A stretch of DNA of 64,000 nucleotides, taken from positions 9,796,001 to 9,860,000 of the forward strand of contig CM082582.2 of assembly GCA_040954595.2 (NCBI GenBank), in the 5' to 3' direction. Below are positions 26,501 to 37,900 of this stretch, piece by piece. Source of the stretch: Balanoglossus misakiensis. Its lineage: Eukaryota; Hemichordata. The position numbers were made by a program, and so were the translations under genes. Within the stretch, counting starts at the first letter, position 1. Every line of letters begins with the position of its first letter. The notes below the pieces were generated by a model. It was given only the letters and a program-made list of their open reading frames with translations. It made no database searches and was not told the DNA's origin.

Positions 26501-28173
26501 CTTTGCAGGGTAACGATGATATAGTGTGCAGTGCTGTGAGTAAATGTGCCAGTTGGACTGCCTACTCAGATTTGAACAAAGTTAGAATGTACCACATCTC
26601 CATGGAAACACCATCAGTGTCAAAGGTGAGTTGCCCCATGGTATTATCTTGTCACTCAAAAAAGAAAAGAAAAGAAAATCTATGCGATCGAAATGTGTGA
26701 ATGCTTGATTTGGATGGAAAAATTAAGTGTTATTTTTTGGTTGGCACGATTGTGGTAGGTCCATGGAGTACCGGAAGAAGTCCATCCCGCACACTGCATG
26801 AAATTTACGCCCGACGGCAGCAAGCTGATCCTGGCCACCAACCAGTGCACGATTCAAGTGTTACAAGTGGATAGTCTGCAGCCTCGTCTTGTGCATACCT
26901 ACCAGGGCACAGGCGAGCCAATTCATCTGCTGGCCGTTTCGGAGGACGGGCGTTGGCTCGCAGCTGGCGACCACTCGAATCATATTGAGGTGTACAACCT
27001 AGAAGACTACGAGGTACATCTGCTGAAATTTATTTTGAAGTGATAAACCCGGAAGGATTCACCTCCTAAACATTTTTCTTTTCATCTCTTGTATAATTTC
27101 AGCTGATGTGTTTTTATTTGTTTTGTTTGTTTCCCCAGCATCACTGCAGTCTGCCCTGTTTGTCGTACCAACCCACAGCGTTGGCATTTAATCCGCACAA
27201 CACATTATTGATGGTCATGTACTGCAACAAGAAGGTGGGTACCATATGCAGATTAACAGGCGTTGGCAGACCATTGGAAAGTGATTCTGATTTGGATTCT
27301 TGTTCAGATTCATGTGTGATGCATATTTCATTTGCACAGTGCAGTTCAAAGGTCATCCATTACCGAGCCATACTCGCATACCTCTCACTGCAATTATTTG
27401 CATTCTTTTCTGAATTCACAACAGATCGTGGAATACGACATTGAACAGAAGGCGTACACACTATTGATGAGGGGCGGACAAGGTCTGACCAAGAAGTGGG
27501 CATTTCGGCAAACCAATGTCACAAATATTGCCTTCAGTCCTGCGGATCCAAATGTTGCATTTCTTCAGGATGTGGAAATGTTTGCTGTGTTCACAAAAAG
27601 TGACCAAAGTAAGGTGAGGCATGTTTTTTGAATCTGTTCAAAAGATTGTGTCGAGTTTTGAACTTGACAATAGAAGGGTGCCTCATTGCAAACAGGTTAA
27701 AACAGAATTCTGTAACTGTGCATTTTGGCTTCAAAGCGAAATTAATTTTTGTTTTCCTTTCAGGATGGACAAGAAGGAAGTGGGACTGGAGTGAACAGGA
27801 AAGACAAATCTACGGAAGGAAAGAAAGCTGTCATTTGTAAAAAATACTCGGTAGGTTTCAGTTGAGATTAGTGGAATTCTGCTATGGGGATAATGGTGTC
27901 AACATCGAATATCCCTGGAAAACCCCTGACAAAAACCCACGGAAATTCCTGTAGAATTGTGACTTGAAATATCATGTTCGAAGCAAAGAGCAGTAACAGA
28001 CTTGACATGCATGATGATACTTTACTCGCTGAGTGTCAAAATTTGATCTCTTCCAGCCACTGTTGTTTATGGACACACTCCAAGAGAACTGGCTTGTGGT
28101 GGTTGAACAGCCACTCCACACCTTGCCTGTGAGTCTGCCAGGCAGTCTCAGACAGAAGAAATTCGGAACGTAA
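23556..28173 (+). CDS. UTP4: U3 small nucleolar RNA-associated protein 4 homolog (cirhin)
   Basis: WD40-repeat subunit of the t-UTP/UTPA complex of the small-subunit processome, needed for pre-18S rRNA processing in the nucleolus. Fifteen exons: 23556-23714, 23874-23993, 24215-24283, 24469-24643, 24825-24979, 25314-25536, 25689-25798, 25995-26085, 26256-26329, 26509-26625, 26759-27013, 27139-27234, 27425-27613, 27764-27850 and 28057-28173 (TAA). They total 678 aa (human 686). The start MGDFRVHHVQLFEY and repeats such as SSIEIWSIKDMW, CVRLFEIT, NIRIWNVQTG, KISFWDGQHG and HTHDVRALTV are diagnostic. The lysine-rich segment before the last exon and the end PVSLPGSLRQKKFGT match the family C-terminus. 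Exon 6 begins at 25314, since the later AG at 25324 would shift the frame. Confidence 0.96.
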
Positions 28174-28807
28174 TACCCAAGATATGGCAGCTGACACAAA
28201 CTCATCAGTCATGGCCAGGGCTCAGTACAGGCTCTGCATTGTCCAGTCGTGGGAGGGTTTGTTGTTGATGCACACATATAAAACTGAACAGAACAGACAT
28301 GACAAACTTCTCATATTTAATGATAAATGGCATGGTTTAATAAGAAAATAGAAAAGCCTGGACTTTGCATGTTTATAAAATTTCAAACCTGGTACGAATG
28401 CCCTTAAAAAAATAATGTACGTATTATACATGTACATTGGATTTCATACATTTCCACACACACACTCATAATGTGCTGGATAATTATAATAATTATAACT
28501 GCAAACAGTGGACACTCAACATAATTTTTCAATAAAACTAAAGTCTGACTTTTCAAGTCAAGACTGACCCCAATGAACAATGCATATCACCATTTTCTGA
28601 ATTTCTTGAGGTAGACATGATAAAAGCAAACGGTGGTACATTTTTTCAAGGTTCAAAGTATTAAAACTTTCAAAATGCTAAGCAAACAGTCAATCCTACT
28701 GTAAAACATATTGCTCAAAGTGGGCTACACTAAAAAGCTGAATAACATTAAAATAATTTACTGACTCAAAAAAAAATTGGGAAAACTAGATTTTTTTCAG
28801 CTGCACG
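28174..28807. other. tail-to-tail 3' UTR region of UTP4 and the chromodomain gene
   Basis: 634 bp between convergent stop codons. An AATAAA on the + strand at 28531-28536 is the best UTP4 polyadenylation candidate. No gene is seen. Confidence 0.5.
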
Positions 28808-30686
28808 TCACTGGGTCCTCTGCACCTTCATCAATACAGCCACTGCCATCGTCATGACGACCAACAACACACCGAGAGCGAGCAGGCACCGATGACGCCG
28901 ACAGAAGGAAGGCTCTTTTAAATCGAGAGTTCTCCTCACGGACTTCTCGCTGTAGTGGACCTTGCCAGTACTCTGCATGTGATGTGACTGTTGGGAGAGT
29001 TGAAGATAGGAATTAGCCAATGGAAATGGCCCTTAGAGATTGTACACTTGCAGATTGCAATCAATAAAGTTTGCTATAGGCAGTGAAAAGGTAAACCATT
29101 GAAAGGCAAAGTATGTTCAAAATACACAAGTTCAAGCTTGGATAATTTAAACAGTAACATGTTGACAGCAAACACCAAATAGTTCAACATTGTCTGTTGC
29201 GAGACTCACAGCACAGGGATTTATGGGAAAAACTTGTGCGAGACAATGTATTATACCAATACCACGTCTCAATCGTTGAAATTTTTAAAGCTTTGTTAGA
29301 CTCCACACCAAGTTGAGAGTTGGATATGGGCGAACGAATGCACAGCACAGCCACGTTGGCAACATGCCAGCCAAGAAATGCCAGGAGAGAGAGATTATGC
29401 AGGTCACACCTCGCCCTGGGATGATAAGAAACATAAGCAGGAAAGACATAAATAATGAAACAAGCAAGGGGATCCCCATTGTGCGAAAGGGAGCGGAAAA
29501 GATAGACTTGGACTGTATGGAGAGACCATCCTCACAGACACTGCAGAGATCCACACGTTTGATGATACCTTGATAGAGGGCCGCCTCAGCTCAGAGACGG
29601 GGCGAATGTACGGCGTGACATCCACAGACGCCGATGAGAAAGCGCCACCAAAGATGCCGGGAGTCCGCGTCGCCATCCTCGATGCGCCACCACTGATGGC
29701 GCTACCACCGAACACCGTCGATTTGGCTACAGCTGTTGTTGAAGATGTAGTTTGGGTGGTGAGTGTGGCTTGAGCTCCTGGCGATCTACTTACAATTGTC
29801 ATTTTCCCAGTCGTTGATTTACTCGATTCCTCTGTCGCAGAATGCGAATTACTGTTCTGGGTCTTCCTGACAGTTGTGTGTTTTTTCTTCACTGATTTCG
29901 TTTGCTGTTTCGGTGTTGGTGGCGGCGACTTCAAGTGTAGGATTTTAGCTTTGTCTACTCTCTGTGAAAATGGGGATGACAAGCGATGTTAAGTTTCAGA
30001 TACTAGTACTCAGAAACGTCATATATTCAAAGATTATGAACCAATAAAATGACTTACAAGGTTAAATTCTGCCAAGGCATCTTTGCAATCAATCAGATGT
30101 TCCTCCGGCTCCCAGGAATCTTCACTAGGATCAAAGCCTTTCCACCTGATGAGATATTCAAGATTCCCCCTCCTCTGTCTCCTTTTCAAAATCCTCTGAA
30201 CCTGTAAGGACAGATGCAGAGAAGTTGGTGACGAAGCCATAACAAAACAACACTTTGATATTGATGTAACTGGGTCATAGGTCATTTGGTGAAAGTGACA
30301 CAAACTCAGACGCCGAACATTGAGAAGTGCTATAAACAGAACTGAATCGTTGCCAGTACTGGCAGTAGCACTCGCATTTGACACTGGCGTGTTGATCTAG
30401 CATGCCGTGTCCTCGAATTGAAGCCATTTTAATACATTGGACCGGTAGAGCAGAGCACAGTCCCGGTAAAAACGGTCCGGCCCGGAAGAACAGTGACGCT
30501 GACAGTTGGTTATGCGCGGCAATCGTTACTGACTGAGATCGCGATGGCCACAATCGCCGATTTCCGGAACCGGGCATAAATATGGAATTTTTGAAGCACT
30601 GAAGCTAAAAAGTGTTGAAATTACTAAAGCCGTCAAGCACAAACCTCACAAATGTCTGTTTCTGATTCATTTCCAGATTCCGCCAT
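28808..30686 (-). CDS. CDYL-type chromodomain protein with C-terminal transmembrane segment
   Basis: Four phase-0 exons on the minus strand: 30686-30645, 30201-30058, 29961-29569 and 28987-28808 (TGA), 252 aa. Residues 15-62 are a chromodomain closest in style to CDYL/MPP8 (EYLIRWKGFDPSEDSWEPEEHL then DALAEFN). Chromodomains bind methyl-lysine on histone tails. Residues 63-193 are basic then Ser/Thr-rich, low complexity and probably disordered. The last exon carries basic RRHR followed by LLALGVLLVVMTMAVAVLM and a six-residue tail KVQRTQ, the layout of a tail-anchored membrane protein. No enoyl-CoA hydratase-like domain (present in CDYL) or chromoshadow domain is seen. The predicted role is tethering methylated chromatin to the inner nuclear membrane or ER; that is inference. 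The exon 1 donor (GAG|GTTTGT) is weak; GTGAGG five bases earlier is stronger but breaks the frame. Confidence 0.82.
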
Positions 30687-31989
30687 TTTTCCAAACAATG
30701 TCACGTGACGCGACCCTTCAGCTTGCTTTCCTTGAACGTTTTCAGACCCTCTAAGCCAATGACTACGTTCACTCCACTGTCCTGCAATTCACCCCTGTGC
30801 CTTTTATCCCGGGGATCTGCCATCTGGAAGGTTAAAAAGATAGATTCCGCGAAACTTGAAGATTTTAAAAAAAGGGTAGATTCCTAGGGGACATCGGAAG
30901 GGTTTATTGACAATTATTTGAATATTGGACACAAAATTATATTATGATACAAGCTAGTTTTGGTAGTACAATGTAACATACTTTTGCCACCCGCACCCAT
31001 TTCGATTCTGCATTGCGGAGTCATCTCTCCCCCTCCCCCGTAGTTTAAGGCGTATATGTACAAATGTAACACCAAGCGGAACTGCATGCAACACGAACGA
31101 CTTCACACGTACACGGAACTATAAAGAGAGTGACATTTGTTCAGTAATGGCTCCCGGGATTTATAGCTCTGTCTGCACTTTAGAAGAACGGTCTGTAAAG
31201 CTTATTTCTAGACCATGACAGATAGTAAAACTGTTAAGCGCTATATGCAGCTGTTGGCTTCTATAAAAGTGACGAATGCTGCAATTTGATTATTAAAGAA
31301 ATTATTGCCATTCTTGGAAAGTCGAACATCAGTAGTATACACGTACTCTCCCCTCCCTCCTCTGTCTGTCTTTCTGTCTGTCTGTCTGTAACGCTATCAT
31401 ATGAAATCAACATACTTTCGCGTCAGTCGAATGTGACTTTCTCCGGACAGTTCTTAATTGCGTAATTTTGTACATTTCACTGAACATGTACACGTAATCA
31501 CACGAAATTAAAGCATCGCTCATTACTAATTACGGTGAATAGAAGCATTTCGGTCACATGCATAGGGTTTAATGCGGGTTACACTGTTACAACGGATCCA
31601 GCCACTTTGCTTTTTAGGTCATGCAGCTTTATATGGTAATGCGTGCACATTGAAGCAAACCAGCATTTTTGACATTTGATAGCTAAGTAGGCGAGAGAGA
31701 CGTCATAATTATCACACTTTTTACTCAGAATGTATTTTGAGCAATTCCTTTAAAATCCTACCACGTTTATTTTTTCACAGTACACGGCCCTCCCCTCTTT
31801 AGAATGGAAGTGCTCAAATAAATATTAATCAGCGTTAACATTCTGCCGTTTCGATACGACGAAGCCAACGCTTGGCGTATATACCGGGTGAAATACACAC
31901 GGTTTGGACACGCAAGTGAGTCCGGTCGGACAGTTCCTGTCAAATCAACGGAGGGCGATATTTTAACACTATAAAATGCGCAGGTAGCC
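30687..31989. other. divergent upstream region of the chromodomain gene and SLC43-like gene
   Basis: 1.3 kb between start codons facing away from each other. It contains a pyrimidine-rich CTGT repeat at 31361-31389 and a TATATA-like element near 31877-31882, about 110 bases before the SLC43-like ATG. No coding sequence was recognised. Confidence 0.5.
31361..31389. repeat. (CTGT)n microsatellite
   Basis: Short imperfect tetranucleotide repeat preceded by CCCTCC clusters, in the intergenic region upstream of the SLC43-like gene. Confidence 0.8.
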
Positions 31990-34900
31990 ATGACTGAGGA
32001 ATTTTTCGCCTTCCATGGTGAAAAGCCGCGATCGACTTGGAGAAATGTCCTCATCATTGGGCTTGCGGTACTGGAAGGGTTTTTCACAACGCTGCCGTAC
32101 GGATGGGCCTCGCTTGTCGTCGTTCTCAAAGCCGACGGGTTTTTCGCTGACCTGTGTCACGGCAATGTCACAGCATCGCACGCCGGCCTTACAACAACCG
32201 AACTCCCGGTGGAGACTTCGCTGTTATCGGACTTGCAGACGACGCCATTCGCGCAGTTGGCAACCGCCAACGCATCGCGGACTTTCGAAAGTGCAGCGTA
32301 CGCGGCGGGGTCGAAGGAAAGCGAGGATCATCGCACTTGTAGTGCCCAAGACGAGCGTTTGAATCTGGTATTTACAATTGCTATATCAATGACTCTGTGC
32401 GGATGCTTTCCAACCGGTGCCATGTACGATTACTTGGGACCCAGAAAAACCCGACTCATATGTTGGTAAGTGTACGCGCTTTCAGGGTGTTGCCAACGCT
32501 GACAACAGTTAATACGAATAGTCCCACTCAGTATTGAACCTGGCTGATCGATTGTTTTTGACACAATACTGTACACTGTCAATATGCTTAACGGCTATTA
32601 ATCGAAATGTTGAGACTTGGCGTGAGATAAAATGAATTAGCACAGAACAATTTCCAACCCACCCACTGCCCTATTAGGCTTGGCCAGCTGATTTCAACGA
32701 GCCGGCGATGTCAGGGTGTGCTACTTATAATGAGTAACGTACGATATTGTAAACACAAAAGCCATTGTCACTTGTACATATTTCGGCCGTCATTCAGGCG
32801 TATCGCCTACAAACATGCCTCACACCACCATGGTTGTATTATCAGGTATGGACAAATATCTGCTGTTTGGTGTTCTAAAACGGGATATTGTGTCGCAATA
32901 CGAAGCTAGGCATGTGCGAATAAAATTGCAATTGTTGTCGTGATCCTGTCCGCCGGAATGCACATGCGCAGTAACTGTTGTACTGCTGCTAATCAATTTG
33001 ATATCCTTTCGTTTTACAATAAAAGTCTTGATAGGAGCAGCGATGCAGCTTTACTATATGACAGACAAAAAAACGTCAATATTTGACCGTTGAGCATATA
33101 AGCTTTCTGATAAAGCATGTAAAGGAGGAACTTCCCTTATCCTGCGGCGAAACCGCGCAACTGTTGCACAAGGAAGAATTTGCTATTTAAATCCCATTGA
33201 CAGAGGCTTAGCATATTAACGGAACTGAGTAAAAGAACTGTTTACATAATACACAGTGTGACTTACTAGCCACCTTTTGATATTGGCCCGAATCTACAGT
33301 CCAGCCTCGTCAAAAATATTTCCCAATGATCGGCAGTTTCATATTCAGCCAAGTATATTTTTAGCGGCATTACGCACTCTGAGTTTCGTTGTTTCATCAA
33401 CATGACTCATTTGGTTTTTGCCCTTTTTGTGAGTTGAACCGCCCTATTTAGGCCTACTGTAGTGTAAAAACGTTTTTGTCCCTTGCTTTCCACACAATGG
33501 TCCTAAATGTAGGTGAAAGGGCGGCGCGTCGAGATAGGCTAATGGAGAAGGTTTATTATAACCCCTGGCGAACTTTTTTCCAGTATACGCTTGGCGAAGG
33601 ATGAAAATCATCACCCTGGTTCCGTGACCCACACTGTGGTGCATTGCACGGCATAATTTGCTTTGTGTTATTTGGGACACGAACACGATGGGGAATTGCA
33701 TGTGAAAGTTGCGTAAGAAACTACAGCGCATTTGTTGTACGTAAGAATGTCGTAAATTTTGCCATTGTTTGAACAAAATAGCATGGCAAATACAGCCGTG
33801 AGCTAAATACATGCACTTTGCATGGGTCTGTAACACATTTATCCTCATAGACTTATCCCAGAATAGTTCGAATCTTGACAGACGGAATTTATCGTTCTTC
33901 AACCACGGAATGCCGACACGCCTGCCGACATCATTGTTCGACTCGTACCCAACCTAGAAAGTTTGCGAACCAGATGTATACTTAAAGAAACAACAACCCA
34001 GTTCTCAAACTTCCAAAGTGTGTGGGCACGATGCAACGACTCTGAGGCCGAAATAGTCATCAAGGAATGACGCAGGGGTCAGGAGATTGGGTGGTCTATT
34101 ATTGGCAGAATCCAATGCATGTCTGTTTCATGTCTGTTTCATTCTAACGAGCGCGTTAACGCCGCACATTTGCCACACCTGCATCACCCATTAAAGGTAT
34201 ACAGTCACCTCCAATTTACATATCGCCATATATAGTTGAAATGGCGTATTTGAGTGTTCTAAAGAACGCTTTATTTTCGCGTGTGCCACCCACTGAAATT
34301 CTGTGATTGGTTAGATCTCGATTTACCATGGTAACTGTGGCTAAATTTGTATAGGTGACCGTATACCTTTAAGGTGAAATAGACATGGGCGTATTACATG
34401 CATTCAATGGCCCACGATTTTTAATCCCTGGCAATGGGTTCTCCTCCTGGCCAAACAGTGCAAACACCGGCCGGCCCAGTTACTAAAAAAAATTGATCGA
34501 CCATAATTTTAATTGAATTTCACCCATTGATCTCCGTCGTTTGCCAACCTAAGTCCTTTTATCAGTCTTCCTTTCGAAAGCCCACAACATGTATGTTGAA
34601 ACATTTGCTCCAAATCCCATATTATAAGGACTATGTGGAAGTGAGTTCTACTGTAGAGTCACGGTTAGGGTCAAACTCTCGTTTCGCTGTCAAGGTAATT
34701 CCCCCAACACACATCCAACAGTTTATGCAGGTTCCAGCATGTCGGAACGGAAAAGGGAGACAATGTCGGCACACCATTGTTGACAGCTCTTTCACCAACA
34801 AAAGCTTCGCTCGCAACATCATGTTATTGACTCAAAGGACGACTGTCCATATCTGTTTCTGTTATAATTTCAAAGCCCTTGCCTCCCACCTTGCAGTAGG

Positions 34901-37900
34901 GACCTCGACGACCGCGAAACGACCATTATAACTACAGAAACGTCTGTCCGAAAACGTGCTAACAAAAGATTGCCTTCTGTTCAAATTGACCTTGGTGGCG
35001 ACTGCATACGGATATGACGGTCACCTTGCCTCGTTACTATTCCCCTGTTACGAATTGTGTCGAGGACTCGGGGTCAGTGAATTTATGTAGGCGTTTTATC
35101 GTGTCTTTCACCAAATACAATAAGTAAAATAACGAGACTTTAAATGAAGTGGTGGATTTTCGTTGGTTTTTGGATGATATTATAAAAGAATAATTATTTC
35201 GCGATATTTTTAATTAGTAAAGGTGATGGGGATTTTGCGTCATTCAATTTATCAGTCTCGATCAGAATGCACTATGTATGTGAACAGACAACATTTTTCT
35301 TGTGTACGCTATATATGCTTCCCCGCTTTCAAAACGAGTCGCTGAAAGATTAGGTGTAACAAGAAACACGTGGTCCATTAATATCCTTCCTCGTGCAAAC
35401 CTTGAAACAGGTCACCGCATGGAGGAGCAGGATTGTTTAAATTTTCCAGTGTCACGTTCGACGGGATCATTTCATTCCTTGGATCGCATGTCTGACATTT
35501 CGTCCTTGCCGTGAAGTCGAAGGTCGATTCGTACCAGATCATAATCCAACAACAGTTCTGAGGATTGTGTTTATGTCTACCGGGTCTTGAAGGTTACAAC
35601 GTGCTTTCTTTTATAGTACAATCTTGCTCTCTGCGATAATTACTGTTTTTCTCTCTTGACGGGCGAATTTATACGTTTTCTTTCCCTTTTATGGTGAGAT
35701 AGTAAATTAAAGTAGGTCGCGCAAACCTTATTTTCATTACATGCTACGTTCACCGTTCGGTCAAGATATAGGGCCTGTGTGCGCTGAATAAACAAGCGGT
35801 GCGATCATGCGATGCTGCCCACCCCAGACGCCTGTGATAAAATTAGTAAGACATGCAGATAATAGGCTATCAATCATCATTGTCACAGCTTAAACCAGTG
35901 TTATCAATGACATACATCACATTGTATGGAAATACAAATATTAATGTCGTTATCACTACAAATATTGATATCAACCGGCATTTTAAGTGGGGTGATATTT
36001 ATTAACGAGTTGGTGGTTCGCGACCCATTTTTCTATCTAGAAACACGACCAGACTAGAGTAAAACGCCTCGACGAACATTATGAGATATAAAATGAATTG
36101 GTCTTGCAATGAAGACAATGTTTGATAAGCGAAGGGGGTTAGGACAGGTGTGATAAAATTGTCGCTTATCGTCTGGTGTGATATAACACAGCGCCCATGC
36201 CCAGCGTTATATGACAGAAATGGGGCACTGTAAGATATGCCCAGAGTTGGTTTAAATGCCGCCCCTGTCCGTAAATTATTTTCCGTCTAGATCAATTCAT
36301 GCGAGGCAACCTGTTCCACACAAACTCCACTTTGTCAAGAATGTTTATTCAATAACTGGCGGTGATATACTGTAAATTAATACATAGACCATGCATGTGA
36401 CGTCACTCGGATATTCTGCTCTAAAGCAGTACACATACCTTTATCGCGTGACACTCGCTCCAATTCGAACTGTCACCGAGATTAGCGACATAAAAGGGGC
36501 TACACGACACAGTATAGCTGCTGCCAATCTAAATACTATATAAATAGCGTTGACCTTAATCAATTATCGGTGGCAATAAAATTGAAGTAACTTTGATAGA
36601 TTAACCTTGTAAATGTGGGTGTTATCGTTAATCAAAATCACATTTCATCAAACATGAATTTGGTGCATGGGATGGAGATAAGTCTTTCATTCCAAAATCT
36701 CTATCAATTGAACTTACAAATAGACATATGTTGCCTTCAACAAGATGTGTATGAGAACAATATCGTGCCAGCGACGGGAACAGCTGCTTGTATACCGTTT
36801 AAAGATAAAATTAGATTAAGCGTGGCCTATTCAGTCAAAATAGCCTACCAGCAATACATGTATATGCTTTCAAAGGTCAAAATAATACCGTGGAAGGACA
36901 AAGCATAGAAATGTGATCGCAATGATCAACTTTCCGCAAAATTTACCAGAAACTTGCGAATATCGTTGTTTGTTGGAAGTACTTATCTATGTACCATATA
37001 TTTACCTTTATCCCTTATTTTCTCTTTTAGTGTCCTGTTCGAGACTGCAATAATAATGCTTATATTCTCAAACACAGGTAAGAAAAATGTTTGTATGCAT
37101 CTATGTATGTATGTATCTATCTATGTATGTACATGTATTTATCTATCTATGTATGTATGTATGTACATGTATGTGTATGTATTATGTTATATGGCTAGGT
37201 AGGCAGTTATCAATTTGTGATACTTAATCCATGTATGTTGTTTCTCCAGAAAACCCAAACACGCTGTTTCCAGCGATGGCAATACTTGGGGTAATAGGAG
37301 CACCCATCCTTGTCAGCCTTTTTGAGGTAGGTAAACGGTATCACTCCAAAATCACTTGGAAAAATAAGTTGGTATTTCGGGTTGGTATTTCTAACACAGG
37401 CAGACCCAAGCTTTATATTCAAGTTCCTCGGCAAAGTCCAAAGACCAGCAAAGTTTTTTTTCCCCTGTGAAAGTGACACCAGTTCTTTGTTTTATTTTGT
37501 AGGTAGCAAATTCCTTTCCCAAAAGGCGATTCACTCTGGTGTCTTTGTTGAACGGAGCGTGCATGATGTCTACCACTGTCTTTCTTGGTGTTCAGGTGAG
37601 TACAGTGTCAAGTCTCTCTATTGGCCCGCGCCAGTTTCCGTGTCAACACTCACTATTGGCCAGCGGCAGTTTCAGTGTGAAGTCTCACTATTGGCCAGCG
37701 TCAGTTTCAGTGTCAAGTCTCTCTATTGGCCAGCGCCAGTTTCAGTGTCAAGTCTCTTTATTGGCCAACCATTTCACATCAAAACACAATTATTTGTATG
37801 CAGATGGGTGTTACGGAATAGGTGCTGGTCAGTTTTATGAAATCCCCGTTCATAGAACGAGATCTTCCAAAATCTCAGTGACTTTTTGTTTATTTTTTGT

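Noticed and set aside
28009-28034. Possible C/D-box snoRNA in a UTP4 intron (ATGATGA followed by CTGA)
   Set aside because: Box spacing is too short and no terminal stem or second box pair is present.
33444-33902. 152-codon minus-strand open frame inside the SLC43-like first intron
   Set aside because: No recognisable domain, no splice or promoter context; compatible with chance.
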